A DNA stretch of 64,000 nucleotides, from assembly GCF_041080865.1 (NCBI RefSeq), contig NZ_CP160906.1, positions 372,001-436,000 of the forward strand, in the 5' to 3' direction. The notes beneath the pieces are model-generated. The model was not told the origin of the DNA. It was given only the letters and a program-made list of their open reading frames with translations, and did not search any database. This stretch comes from Psychromonas sp. MME1. GTDB taxonomy: Bacteria; Pseudomonadota; Gammaproteobacteria; Enterobacterales; Psychromonadaceae. Made by a program: the position numbers and the translations under genes. Shown here piece after piece: positions 18,572-26,933 of this stretch; the stretch's first letter is position 1, and every line of letters starts with the position of its first letter.

Positions 18572-19419
18572 TTGAGTAACTCTTTTAAAATTGAGGCTAG
18601 TTGTTCTGCACCGCCAGTCATCTCTATTTCTCCTAATGTTAACTCTTTAACTGTGCGAGAGGTTTGATGATGCTTTTTAATTCCATCTATTTTAACTGAA
18701 ATGTTGCCACCTCCTTCACTGCTATAGTCAACTAAACCCTTAAGGGCTGCATTATCTTCTTCTAAGTAAAGCGCTGCATCTGGTTCCGATTCAATTTTCA
18801 AATGGTTTCGAGTTGAATTGGTGCATTTTGCGAATAGTTTTAAATCATCAGGTAATGTGCCTGATATATTTGCCATGTTAGGGGTTATTATTTCAAAATC
18901 AACTGATTTTATTTTCCCTCTATGCCGCCTTAAGAGTGTCCAAAATTGCTGTTTCTCAAATAAAGGCTCATAGATTGCACGGAGGTGAAAGTGTGTTAAT
19001 TGAGGTTCAAGTTTTTCAAGGATTAACTTCGCCACCGTTTCACATTTTGCAAACGCAGTTGTACGTTTCTGTACAGCAATGTATTGCTTTTCTGGATGGT
19101 TCCAGATTGCAACCATGATTGATGGCCAACTATCAACAGCTTCGTTTTTAAAATCCCGAGTTTCAAGATGTAGTGTTTTGTTATGTGCTAGTCTATATAA
19201 GAAGAAATCTTCTTCCTGATGTAAAAGCTTAACCGCAGTTTTACAGGTCTGATTTGAAAAATCTTTTTGTCCTACAAGAGCGTCTTTAAAGAAAGAGTTC
19301 TTACGAGCAATGATATCTTCAATGTTATTAGCTCCACTAAATAAATCGCCTTGAAAATATCTATCTACGGGTAGAATTTGATATCTGAATAATTCAAAAG
19401 TATTAGTTTTGCTGATCAT
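18568..19419 (-). CDS. soluble 283-residue protein of an accessory two-gene module, unknown function
   Basis: Start chosen at ATG 19417-19419 (MISKTNTFELFRYQILPVDR), with AAGGA six bases upstream. The soluble protein has no membrane segment and no motif I recognise. It contains HLRAIYEPLFEKQQFWTLLR and LKGLVDYSSEGGGNISVKID. It sits between the small-gene region and the lysis block, outside the normal Mu gene set, and is AT-rich. Paired with a membrane protein through a 4-base overlap, it looks like the sensor half of a sensor/membrane-effector pair, but that is inference. Confidence 0.65.
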   Translation of the reverse strand: MISKTNTFELFRYQILPVDRYFQGDLFSGANNIEDIIARKNSFFKDALVGQKDFSNQTCKTAVKLLHQEEDFFLYRLAHNKTLHLETRDFKNEAVDSWPSIMVAIWNHPEKQYIAVQKRTTAFAKCETVAKLILEKLEPQLTHFHLRAIYEPLFEKQQFWTLLRRHRGKIKSVDFEIITPNMANISGTLPDDLKLFAKCTNSTRNHLKIESEPDAALYLEEDNAALKGLVDYSSEGGGNISVKIDGIKKHHQTSRTVKELTLGEIEMTGGAEQLASILKELLK

Positions 19420-19529
19420 ATATATCCTTGTATGGAACAAGCAGACTGTTTTTATTCATAATGAATCTAATCATACATAGATTAATTATTTAATAAATTA
19501 AATGACACGTAAAACAGAATTTAATACAT

Positions 19530-19551
19530 AAAAAAGCCCCAATGAAGGGGC
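19530..19551 (-). terminator. intrinsic terminator (copy 1 of the GCCCC..GGGGC set)
   Basis: On the minus strand GCCCCTTCATTGGGGC is followed by TTTTTT: a 5-bp GC stem plus a T-run. It lies just after the 105-residue gene. Two nearly identical hairpins occur at 19936-19956 and 20194-20214, so three small transcription units in a row end with the same structure. Confidence 0.85.
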
Positions 19552-19579
19552 GAGGGTTAATCTGTTTAGTTAGATTTCG

Positions 19580-19897
19580 TCATTCGACGCAGGGAGAGCC
19601 AACAAGTTCAAGTGCAGTAGACATTCCAAATTTAAATATATCAGCATGAACTCCTTCTAATGTTAATTCGCCTGCTTTTATCGTTTTAAGATCCATCATT
19701 TTAACGAGTGATAGCTTTAACTGTGCATACTCTGCGACAATTTCATTCATGAACGCAAGGTTTGCAGCTGATACGCTGACGGTTTCATCTACTGGAATAG
19801 TCGCGCCAAATCGGTCTTCTAAATTAGCCTGGATGGCTTTGGACTCTATTAGTTGTGCCTCTGCTTGTTTAGCAATTAATTCATGTTTCATATTCAT
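19580..19897 (-). CDS. small phage protein of the middle region, unknown function
   Basis: A 105-residue mostly helical protein (MNMKHELIAKQAEAQLIESK) without recognised motifs. It is preceded by AGGAAATGA-type ribosome site and by the repeated terminator-leader module, and followed by a matching terminator. It therefore forms a single-gene unit. A start two codons later (second Met) is possible. Function unknown. Confidence 0.6.
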   Translation of the reverse strand: MNMKHELIAKQAEAQLIESKAIQANLEDRFGATIPVDETVSVSAANLAFMNEIVAEYAQLKLSLVKMMDLKTIKAGELTLEGVHADIFKFGMSTALELVGSPCVE

Positions 19898-19956
19898 TTC
19901 CTGTTTTCACCCATCAAAAGTGGTGGGTTTGCACCAAAAAGCCCCAATGAAGGGGC
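19898..19956 (-). repeat. terminator-leader repeat, copy 1
   Basis: A 59-base segment almost identical to 20156-20214 (one clear mismatch). On the minus strand it begins with the GCCCC..GGGGC terminator and T-run, continues with GGTGCAAACCCACCAC and GATGGGTGAAAA (a second short hairpin, ACCCA/TGGGT) and ends in AGGAA, the ribosome site of the following gene. Confidence 0.85.
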
Positions 19957-19972
19957 TGAAATATTTGGTTAA

Positions 19973-20149
19973 TTAAATCAACTTAATATTTTCACACCTC
20001 ACCCAATCGCGGTCATCTTCATCACACTCATTTACAAGGCCAATTAATCGCTCTTCAAATTCAACTCCTCCAATTAATCTTTCCTTTCCCTTATAAATGC
20101 ACTTCATTGATGCACCAAAACTAGTTTTATCAAATTGCTCTAATGTCAT
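19973..20149 (-). CDS. small phage protein (58 residues), unknown function
   Basis: A short gene between the two terminator-leader repeats: ATG at 20147-20149, TAA at 19973-19975, ribosome site AGGAA seven bases upstream. It encodes MTLEQFDKTSFGASMKCIYK and ends in an acidic segment with NECDEDDRDWVRCENI. The placement in its own terminator-bounded unit, with the same leader as the neighbouring 105-residue gene, supports that it is real. No family recognised. Confidence 0.65.
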   Translation of the reverse strand: MTLEQFDKTSFGASMKCIYKGKERLIGGVEFEERLIGLVNECDEDDRDWVRCENIKLI

Positions 20150-20155
20150 ATAAAT

Positions 20156-20214
20156 TTCCTATTTTCACCCATCAAAAGTGGTGGGTTTGCACCAAAAAGC
20201 CCCAATGAAGGGGC
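20156..20214 (-). repeat. terminator-leader repeat, copy 2
   Basis: Second copy of the 59-base module, between the mor-like gene and the 58-residue gene. It supplies the terminator for the mor transcript (20194-20214) and the leader and ribosome site of the next gene. Near-identity with copy 1 indicates a recent duplication or recombination at this place. Confidence 0.85.
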
Positions 20215-20251
20215 GGTGGTTTAACTAACAACTAACGGCTAACCGCTTTCT

Positions 20252-20689
20252 TCAAAACAAACTCTTCTGTCTGCGGTTAAGTTGAATTTTGCGTTGTTTA
20301 GCAAGAATGTCGTAAATAGTGCGTTCCGTGAGATCATGCTCTCGGGCTAGCTGGCTAATGTTATTGCCTCTAAAACGATTGAATATGTGCAAGTCGCGTA
20401 ACGCTTCTTTTAAGGTTTTGTTGGTTGGCAGGTATAATTCGCGCCCCCCTAAATAGTGTGATTGCGCAGTGATGATGCTGACCGCTAAACGATGTTTGCT
20501 GTTATCGTCAAATGTTAAGCTTTGTAGCTCACGCAATACCACGGCATATAAGGTTTGTAGTCGTTCTGGCCAGCGCAATACCGACCATTGATGATCGTCG
20601 TCGCTCAGCGCTTCAAGCTGTTTATTGAGGGCGTTCAACTCGGTTTCGTCAATCTCACCCAATAGGCTTAATTGGTTCTCTTCAGGCAT
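20252..20689 (-). CDS. Mor/C-type activator of middle/late transcription
   Basis: A 145-residue protein with a C-terminal helix-turn-helix (NISQLAREHDLTERTIYDIL) and the RELYLPTNKTLKEALRDLHI segment typical of the Mor family. In Mu, Mor and C switch on middle and late genes. Here it closes the early/middle operon, ahead of three small units and the lysis genes, the expected place. It overlaps the upstream gene by 8 bases and is followed by a strong terminator. Confidence 0.88.
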   Translation of the reverse strand: MPEENQLSLLGEIDETELNALNKQLEALSDDDHQWSVLRWPERLQTLYAVVLRELQSLTFDDNSKHRLAVSIITAQSHYLGGRELYLPTNKTLKEALRDLHIFNRFRGNNISQLAREHDLTERTIYDILAKQRKIQLNRRQKSLF

Positions 20690-21197
20690 TGGTTTTCACT
20701 CCTACTTTTGCGTTGAATTTCTTAAACAAAGCATCTCTCTTTGCATCGTTTTCGGCATCGGTCACTGCACCACCAAACTCTTTAATCTCGATACTTGAGC
20801 CTTGTTTAACCGGCGTTGAACTGGCAGTAAACTCACCTTGAATGGTGTTTAACACTTGCTTGAGGTAGTTATGATTAGCCAACGGTTTAGGCACTTGGTT
20901 ATAACTAAGCTGTTGCTGACGTTTTGCATGTAAACTTTGCACTGTGTCATTGAGTGCTTTAGCCAAACACGCTGGGTTTTTATGTAAATCCAGCGTTTCG
21001 GTCATTAATTTATGAGCGCGGGCATTGCTTAAATCGCTTTTTTCAGGACGAAACAGGCTGATATAACTCACCACGGCTTGCCCTAAACGCTTATCAAGTT
21101 TGCTGATTGCACCCAATAATTCACGACCTGCATCATCGCTGATTAACGCATCTAAATGCAGGTGGGTGCGACAAATCGGGCAACGACCTAGCTTCAT
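20682..21197 (-). CDS. early-region phage protein with N-terminal Cys pair, unknown function
   Basis: A 171-residue protein. It starts MKLGRCPICRTHLHLDALIS, a CPIC motif followed by His residues that suggests a small zinc site. The remainder is helical (LLGAISKLDKRLGQAVVSYI). Such proteins commonly lie between GemA and Mor in Mu-like phages. It overlaps GemA by one base. Biochemical role unknown. Confidence 0.65.
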   Translation of the reverse strand: MKLGRCPICRTHLHLDALISDDAGRELLGAISKLDKRLGQAVVSYISLFRPEKSDLSNARAHKLMTETLDLHKNPACLAKALNDTVQSLHAKRQQQLSYNQVPKPLANHNYLKQVLNTIQGEFTASSTPVKQGSSIEIKEFGGAVTDAENDAKRDALFKKFNAKVGVKTNA

Positions 21198-21793
21198 TAT
21201 TTTTCATCCTCTGCATCTATATCATGCCTTGGGTGGGTACTATCACGCCCAGGGAACATATTATTGAAATGATTAACTAAATCTGCATAAGGCATGACTC
21301 CCACTACTTCGTGTGGCGTTAATGCTTTTGTCATTTCTCTGATATGCCATTTTTTTAGCGTTTCGATGATTTTACTTGCCTGTTGTGGGCTTAAAAAACG
21401 TAAGCTAGTAACGGCAAACATGCCCGTTTGACGGGTTTGATTGTTGATAAACTTATCAAGCGCCGTTTCGCTACCATCTTTCACAAACCCATGACGTTGC
21501 ATGGTTATCCAAATTGCCACAATTTTATCCTGTGGTTTACGGCTATAAGCGGTTTGGTCGCTTGGGCGAGAGAAACGTTTACCGTTTTTATTCGTTGGGG
21601 CTTTCGCTTTGAACCCGCGTTTTTCCATAGAATGCAATACCATCATCAGTTCAGCAAAGTTCATCTCAGAGCAGCTTGTTTTGTCTGTTGCTTCTTTTAA
21701 AATTGCACGGTAAAGGTCGTCATCTAATCCCAACTGACCTTTTGCTATGTGGATTTTGGTGATTAATGTTTTGATTGATACGGGGTAAGCCAT
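21197..21793 (-). CDS. gemA: GemA / gp16-like early regulatory protein (DUF1018)
   Basis: Start taken at ATG 21791-21793 (MAYPVSIKTLITKIHIAKGQ), which has AAGGAG at good spacing; 198 residues. The segment KIHIAKGQLGLDDDLYRAIL and the later KPQDKIVAIWITMQRHGFVK are characteristic of the gp16/GemA family. In Mu, GemA modulates host gene expression and DNA supercoiling-related functions. Part of the early operon. Confidence 0.85.
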   Translation of the reverse strand: MAYPVSIKTLITKIHIAKGQLGLDDDLYRAILKEATDKTSCSEMNFAELMMVLHSMEKRGFKAKAPTNKNGKRFSRPSDQTAYSRKPQDKIVAIWITMQRHGFVKDGSETALDKFINNQTRQTGMFAVTSLRFLSPQQASKIIETLKKWHIREMTKALTPHEVVGVMPYADLVNHFNNMFPGRDSTHPRHDIDAEDEK

Positions 21794-21795
21794 GT

Positions 21796-22110
21796 TCACA
21801 CTCCTTGAGAGGCATTCATGCCAAGTGCTAAATCCCAACAACGTTTGCGTAATTTTGCTAATGCGTCGCGGCTATTAGCTGCGTCATATTGAACGCTTGG
21901 CGCCGCTGCAGATATTTTCAGCACTTTGATTGAGTAGGGAGATGCCTGAATGCGTATAATATAAATAGGGTTTTCTTCCAGCTCTTTAAATATTTTTGCC
22001 GAATACTGGTATTGGATACCCATATCTGTTGCTAACCCTCTACGGGTATAAAATTTTCTATTACGCTGCATTTCATATGCAATCTGCAATGCTGTTATCT
22101 TAAAGCTCAT
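21796..22110 (-). CDS. small early phage protein, possible DNA-binding
   Basis: With ATG at 22108-22110 (MSFKITALQIAYEMQRNRKF) and AAGGAG about seven bases upstream, the protein has 104 residues. A helix-turn-helix-like stretch is visible (FYTRRGLATDMGIQYQYSAK). It ends 3 bases before the GemA start. No named family recognised. Confidence 0.6.
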   Translation of the reverse strand: MSFKITALQIAYEMQRNRKFYTRRGLATDMGIQYQYSAKIFKELEENPIYIIRIQASPYSIKVLKISAAAPSVQYDAANSRDALAKLRKRCWDLALGMNASQGV

Positions 22111-22194
22111 AAAATTCTCCTTGCTGCTCATCAGTACCCAGCCACAACGCTAGGCAGACACGACCACTAAATTAAGTGAGCGTGTTTCGCTCGG

Positions 22195-22815
22195 TTAAAG
22201 TTTGGAATATTCAAGCACCACAGGGCGGTACTCTTCGTTTTTGTCACGTCGATAAATACGCAGGTAAGGTATTGAAGCCGTGACCTGAATCGCATCACGT
22301 GCGGCTTTCATTGCCTGTTCCCATTTATCGTCTTGAATATCTAAGCGACCTAATGCCAGCACTTGGTTAACATCAATATTGCCCTGTTTATCTACCTTAA
22401 AGGCCATATCAACCATGGTCATTAAGTTCGGGTTTGCACCATCTGACCAACTATGAATACATTCATCGATAAGCTCTTTTGCTATTTGAATACGTTCATC
22501 AAAATGACGTACATCGGCTTTTGAACGGTTAATGCGAAACTCACCATCGAAGCTATGCAACGTCACATTGCCTTTTTTGCCACCCAATGTTTTGTCGTAC
22601 TCGTTGGCGCTCAACTCAACAAAGGCGTTAATTTCACCCATCGCCCAGGCTTTATGCTCGGCAATAAGGGTTTGTAAACCTTGTGCTTTTTCAGCGATTT
22701 TCAGGACTAACTCATCACGTAACAGGTCAATCTGTTTAATGTTTTCGATACGAACGAGGTTGCCGTGAGCGTTGCGACGGTATCCCTCTGGGATGTTGTT
22801 TTTTTCATCTTTCAT
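22195..22815 (-). CDS. DUF3164 family early phage protein
   Basis: Start at ATG 22813-22815 (MKDEKNNIPEGYRRNAHGNL) with an AAGGAAAA ribosome site; 206 residues. The pattern IPEGYRRNAHGNLVRIENIK, then GKKGNVTLHSFDGEFRINRS, matches DUF3164 proteins, which follow the transposition genes in most Mu-like phages. Function is undefined, perhaps in DNA modification or host takeover. Confidence 0.85.
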   Translation of the reverse strand: MKDEKNNIPEGYRRNAHGNLVRIENIKQIDLLRDELVLKIAEKAQGLQTLIAEHKAWAMGEINAFVELSANEYDKTLGGKKGNVTLHSFDGEFRINRSKADVRHFDERIQIAKELIDECIHSWSDGANPNLMTMVDMAFKVDKQGNIDVNQVLALGRLDIQDDKWEQAMKAARDAIQVTASIPYLRIYRRDKNEEYRPVVLEYSKL

Positions 22816-22842
22816 GCTGTTTTCCTTTGATTGCACTATTGG

Positions 22843-23046
22843 TTATTGGATAACGGCAACATGGCAACCAAGCCACATGCCAAGACGGTATTGAATGCCT
22901 GACTCATCAGTACAGTGAGAGGCTGTTTTTTTAATTCGGTAGTGATGAGGAATGCCTCGCACTAAAACCATTGGGCGTTTACCTGTACGGCTCACGTTGA
23001 CCACTTCAAAACCTTGCTGAGTAAAAAGTTTGTTAACTAGGCACAT
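22843..23046 (-). CDS. small early phage protein, unknown function
   Basis: A 67-residue basic protein (MCLVNKLFTQQGFEVVNVSR) overlapping its upstream neighbour by 10 bases. No motif recognised beyond a few Cys/His residues (CLV...SHCTDESG...GCHV). Operon context supports it being a real early gene. Confidence 0.6.
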   Translation of the reverse strand: MCLVNKLFTQQGFEVVNVSRTGKRPMVLVRGIPHHYRIKKTASHCTDESGIQYRLGMWLGCHVAVIQ

Positions 23047-23390
23047 GGTGTGGCTCCTTGTTTAATGCCGTGAAACTGCTCAAGCATTTTTTTATGACGT
23101 AAACGTGTTGCTAATGTAGGTGGTACGCGCTTGTCAAAGCACTGAATACGTCCTTTAAACTGTTGACGTAAACGGCGGTACGCTTTTTTCCAACCTGCAC
23201 GGTTCGGGCGGAAGGTGACCACTAATTTTTCACACACGTTAAAATCTTCATCAAGATCAATATCAAGGTCAAACTCGGTTTCTGTTGATACAGATATTTC
23301 ATACTGCAAGCCATCATCAAGCAGGTATTGATCGTTGCTTGTGGTGACGATAAACTCACCACGAATTTTAGGTAAACGGCGGTTAAACAT
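23037..23390 (-). CDS. early phage protein, unknown function
   Basis: A 117-residue protein with a strongly acidic central stretch (EFDLDIDLDEDFNVCEK) and a basic C-terminal half (FRPNRAGWKKAYRRLRQQFK). It overlaps the B ATPase gene by 8 bases. It lies where Mu has small early genes after B, such as kil/gam-region genes, but no similarity to those was recognised. Confidence 0.6.
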   Translation of the reverse strand: MFNRRLPKIRGEFIVTTSNDQYLLDDGLQYEISVSTETEFDLDIDLDEDFNVCEKLVVTFRPNRAGWKKAYRRLRQQFKGRIQCFDKRVPPTLATRLRHKKMLEQFHGIKQGATPCA

Positions 23391-24348
23391 GGTCGGCTCC
23401 CTCTTGTTTTAGGTCGTTAAAAGCAGATCGAATATGTGATTCATTCATACGCTGGTTACTACCTTGGGCAATCATTGAAGCAAGGCGTAATGTGTGACTT
23501 AACTTTCTTAACTGCCCACGTTTTCCTGCAATGTTATTAATAAGATCAAGCTCTACATCACTGGTTAGTCCCCATGCAGTGGCGATAGAGGTAATATCAC
23601 TTTGCTTTACTTTTGGAATAGAAAGGCGTTTTGCAATGCGTGATTCAAGGCGTGAAAGGTCAACTTTGCGAGAGTCGCCAACCATCTTGCCGTACACCGT
23701 TGGGTTGCCTACTAACGCAAGACCAACACCCACTTTTTGTTGCATCACGCGCAATTCTTCAATCACTTCTAGCTGCAGGTGGTCGGCTTCGTCAATCACG
23801 ATCAGACCATTAGTGCCCTCTAAACGATGGCGGATAACATGACAAAGTGAGTTAGCACGACGCGGTGGGTTCTCAATGCCTAGCTCCATTGCAAGTTCAT
23901 AGAAAAAACCTACAAGGCTAGAAAGACTTGGTGAAGCAACGACTAGCCAGCAGTTTGGTGCATTGTCGGCGTAATATTTAGCGGCTGCGCTTTTACCAAC
24001 ACCAGGAGCCCCCATTACGACACTCATACCATCACCACGGCTCGCTTGTGCATAACGCAGTGTTGAAATAACTTGCTTTGCAGTCGTTGTTTTTACAAAG
24101 TCAGGTGCACTGGGCATGACGCTTTGTTTGTTAGTGTGAAGCTCAAGCCATTGACTTAATGTGCTAATAATCGGCGCGTTATCACCGGTATAACTGTTAG
24201 ATAAAAACTGCGACAAGCGTGTTTTACCAATCGATGTTTCACGTGATATCTGTGCCTGTGTGTAGCTTGAGCTATTAATAAGCGTGTTAATTGACTCACG
24301 CAGTGAATTGGCATTACTGTTAATTGAAATTACATTTTCTTCTGTCAT
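23383..24348 (-). CDS. transposition target ATPase, Mu B family
   Basis: A 321-residue AAA+ ATPase. The N-terminal helix-turn-helix lies at residues 28-50 (YTQAQISRETSIGKTRLSQF). Walker A is GAPGVGKS at 113-120 and Walker B is LIVIDEAD at 181-188. MuB binds DNA non-specifically, selects the target and activates the transposase. It lies immediately after the transposase gene, as in Mu. All key residues are present. Confidence 0.94.
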   Translation of the reverse strand: MTEENVISINSNANSLRESINTLINSSSYTQAQISRETSIGKTRLSQFLSNSYTGDNAPIISTLSQWLELHTNKQSVMPSAPDFVKTTTAKQVISTLRYAQASRGDGMSVVMGAPGVGKSAAAKYYADNAPNCWLVVASPSLSSLVGFFYELAMELGIENPPRRANSLCHVIRHRLEGTNGLIVIDEADHLQLEVIEELRVMQQKVGVGLALVGNPTVYGKMVGDSRKVDLSRLESRIAKRLSIPKVKQSDITSIATAWGLTSDVELDLINNIAGKRGQLRKLSHTLRLASMIAQGSNQRMNESHIRSAFNDLKQEGADHV

Positions 24349-24418
24349 AATATTGTCCTTAATTGAAAGTTAATTGTTATTTAAAGCCTGTTTATATTTG
24401 CCCTATAAGCAGGCTTTT

Positions 24419-26380
24419 TTATATCTCATCGCCTAGCTGGATTAAGTCCATCGCTCTGCAAAATGCATCTTCCCGCTCATCTACTTCTACTTGCTGCTTA
24501 CGTAGGGTGTTACCCACCTGTTGGAACATTTCTACAATTTTTGTTTCTGGCGGTGGCGGTGGTTCAATAGCAGGCATTTGTGCAGCCACTTCTGCTATAT
24601 CCATTTTTTGCTGTGCTTGCGCTGCTTTCTTGGTCGCTTTGGTGTATTGGGTGCGGTGTCTATGTTGTTCACGCGCAGCGCTAGTATCATTAAAGCCAGC
24701 CATATCAATACATTCAGCTTCACAGATAAAACGACCATCAAGGCTGTAGCAAAGCACGCTTTTATGTAGGTTTCTTGGGTCGAAGCGGATCTCTAATTTA
24801 TTGCTTTTAAGTTGCATTCCAATCAACTCAAGGTTGCTATAACGGTTTTTACGATTAGCTATCGTGCCACCGGATTGCAGAGTAAATGAGCCATCTTTTT
24901 GTAGCGTGACGCTCTCAGCTGTCAGCATTAACAAACGTAACTGTTCTTTGGTTGCTTTTTTGATTTGTGAAGCTTGATAACTCACATCAAACACTTCATT
25001 AAAAGAGGAAAGCCCCATACAGACTTCAGTTTCACGCTTAGCACGTGCGTTAAATTGAGCAACACCTGCTTCAACTGATTGCAAAAAAGCATCAACTGCA
25101 ATCGCTTTAGAGCCGTAATTGTCAGGCTTAGCCATTGGGTTAGCGCCTGTATAACCACCCGCATTTAATGGGTGCTTATCGATCATCTCTTCAAGACCTC
25201 CCACACCAAAAGCACGCTCAATCGGTTTTGCTTGGCCGTGACCTTTGCCATAGTTGATGCTTGTCCAATGCAATTTAATGCCAAGTAACGGAATGATCCC
25301 TTTTGGGTCATCCTCTTTGACTTTGAAGCGGTAACGGTTTTTAACGCCACCTGTCATTTTTTTATTGGCGGCAGCACGGGTGTTATCTATCGTGACTTCT
25401 TTCGGGATGCCGTACTGTTCAATCACACTCATTAAAGCAAGGCGGATAGAGTCGGTGTTTTCTGATATATCGGTGTAGTAACCCACAATTTTACGGCTGT
25501 AAATGTCCTGCCAAAACCATGTTTTAGGGCGAACAATTTCACCATTGTGCCAACGAACAAACACATTGTGTTGGTAACCATCACCGTTGATATGCTCCAT
25601 TGCATGCATGTTTAAAACCGTTCTGCGTTGCGATGGGTAAAGGCTCATCAGTGCATGCTCGCCTTCACGAAGTAGCACGATTTCATCTTTGGTGATTTCA
25701 CGCTTTATTTTGCGAATAATGGAAGATTCCGATGGTACAACCCAACCTTTATCTTCACCTGCAATAATGGTGCGTTCGATACTTGTTGTTAAACAAGGTT
25801 GCTCAAGGCGCAAATAATCAGCCTTTAAAAACTCCCATGCTTCAGGTGTAAATTCTGCATCTAATGCTGCTTTACGCGCTTTATATTTGGGAACAAATAA
25901 GGTGATCCAATCGCAACGTTCATAACCATCAACGGTATAGAAAGTACGACGAACGGTCCCCACACTAGATTCAAACTTTTCAGCCACCATCTCTAATGCA
26001 TTTTTAATAGGAATGTTTTGGCTACGTAAGTCTGCGACTGCACAGGCAATAGTAAACTTATGCTGTGCTTTTTCTTTATGCTTACTGGTTGCTTTTTCAT
26101 AGCTATACCAGAGCGCTTCAGGGCAGTAACTTAATTCGCTACTGTCTTTTTTCGGTAGGTCAAACACAGTGCCATTCACTTCAATTTGTGATGCTTGAAG
26201 CATTAAATGAGCGCGTGTTTCGGTTGGTAATGAGTCGATGTGAAACTCTTTACCACCACCTTGACCAGAGCGAGGACGAGATTGCCATTGCTCTTTGTTG
26301 GCTTTTGCATTTATGTTCTGCACAGTGCTAGGCAGGTTAGGCACCTCACATAACTCTGTTGCTGAAAACCAATATTTCAT
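24419..26380 (-). CDS. DDE transposase, Mu A family
   Basis: A 653-residue transposase. The N-terminal domain (MKYWFSATELCEVPNLPSTV, WQSRPRSGQGGGKEF) is the winged-helix Mu-type DNA-binding domain. The catalytic triad is visible: Asp267 (INGDGY), Asp332 (TIDNTRAA) and Glu388 (PIERAFG), close to the spacing in Mu A. It cuts and joins phage ends during integration and replicative transposition. The extreme C-terminus (RKQQVEVDEREDAFCRAMDL) is where MuB and ClpX contact Mu A. The gene is intact. Confidence 0.95.
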   Translation of the reverse strand: MKYWFSATELCEVPNLPSTVQNINAKANKEQWQSRPRSGQGGGKEFHIDSLPTETRAHLMLQASQIEVNGTVFDLPKKDSSELSYCPEALWYSYEKATSKHKEKAQHKFTIACAVADLRSQNIPIKNALEMVAEKFESSVGTVRRTFYTVDGYERCDWITLFVPKYKARKAALDAEFTPEAWEFLKADYLRLEQPCLTTSIERTIIAGEDKGWVVPSESSIIRKIKREITKDEIVLLREGEHALMSLYPSQRRTVLNMHAMEHINGDGYQHNVFVRWHNGEIVRPKTWFWQDIYSRKIVGYYTDISENTDSIRLALMSVIEQYGIPKEVTIDNTRAAANKKMTGGVKNRYRFKVKEDDPKGIIPLLGIKLHWTSINYGKGHGQAKPIERAFGVGGLEEMIDKHPLNAGGYTGANPMAKPDNYGSKAIAVDAFLQSVEAGVAQFNARAKRETEVCMGLSSFNEVFDVSYQASQIKKATKEQLRLLMLTAESVTLQKDGSFTLQSGGTIANRKNRYSNLELIGMQLKSNKLEIRFDPRNLHKSVLCYSLDGRFICEAECIDMAGFNDTSAAREQHRHRTQYTKATKKAAQAQQKMDIAEVAAQMPAIEPPPPPETKIVEMFQQVGNTLRKQQVEVDEREDAFCRAMDLIQLGDEI

Positions 26381-26392
26381 TTTACTAATCCC

Positions 26393-26440
26393 TTTAACTG
26401 TTTCGTTAACATCTTTCGCTATAACACTTAACTGTTATAT
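26393..26440. promoter_or_regulatory. early control region with a TTTAACTGTTTCGTTAAC motif
   Basis: The DNA between the A gene and the plus-strand 148-residue gene holds TTTAACTGTTTCGTTAAC (26393-26410) and a related CTTAACTGTTATAT (about 26427-26440). A near copy, TTTAACTGTTTTCGTGAAC, occurs upstream of ner at 27208-27226. Recurrence only in front of early genes suggests a binding site for Ner or another early regulator. Inference from the repeats. Confidence 0.45.
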
Positions 26441-26475
26441 ACTTCTAGGCACACCTATAACCAAGGAAGTTAAAA

Positions 26476-26922
26476 ATGAAACCACCTGTAACCAGATCAA
26501 TGCCTTTACCAAGAGAAGAAACCCTCTCACTATTTTTTGCTGGCGAAATAGAGATCGAATTACAACGTTTCATTGATGGAATCGACATGCCACCTAACAG
26601 CAAACATGATCTTTCTGAATTAGAGTGGTCAAATTTCATGTATGAAATCACAACGCGTCTTGGTACGGCTGCACCCGAAAGCGATAGCGTGAGGCAGTTG
26701 ATGCGCGATGTAGATTACCGATTGGTTCAAACGCTTCATGCAAGGTTGAGCAGCGCAATCCAGCGGATGAATGAGATTGTGAATTATGAGTTTGAGGCTC
26801 AAGGCGGTCGTCGTGACATTGTGTGTCTGTTACCAACAACGTTTCCAGCTCGCTTTGGTGTGCTGATTGGAGAGGGACGATTGCAACTTGCAAAGGTCGA
26901 ACAATACGATTTATTGCAGTAA
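26476..26922 (+). CDS. 148-residue protein on the opposite strand between ner and the transposase gene
   Basis: Starts MKPPVTRSMPLPREETLSLF with AAGGAAG six bases upstream. It is a soluble helical protein without recognised motifs. It is read against the early operon, directly between the ner-like gene and the transposase gene, so a leftward early transcript must cross it. In classical Mu ner and A are adjacent on one strand. It could be a lysogeny-expressed cargo gene or a regulator of the early operon. A competing minus-strand frame over the same DNA (26648-27088) lacks a ribosome site and looks spurious. Confidence 0.6.
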   Translation: MKPPVTRSMPLPREETLSLFFAGEIEIELQRFIDGIDMPPNSKHDLSELEWSNFMYEITTRLGTAAPESDSVRQLMRDVDYRLVQTLHARLSSAIQRMNEIVNYEFEAQGGRRDIVCLLPTTFPARFGVLIGEGRLQLAKVEQYDLLQ

Positions 26923-26933
26923 GAACTTGAATT

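Noticed and set aside
19530-20214. The repeated hairpins as a possible CRISPR array
   Set aside because: There are only two or three copies, separated by coding genes, and the structure is that of terminators.
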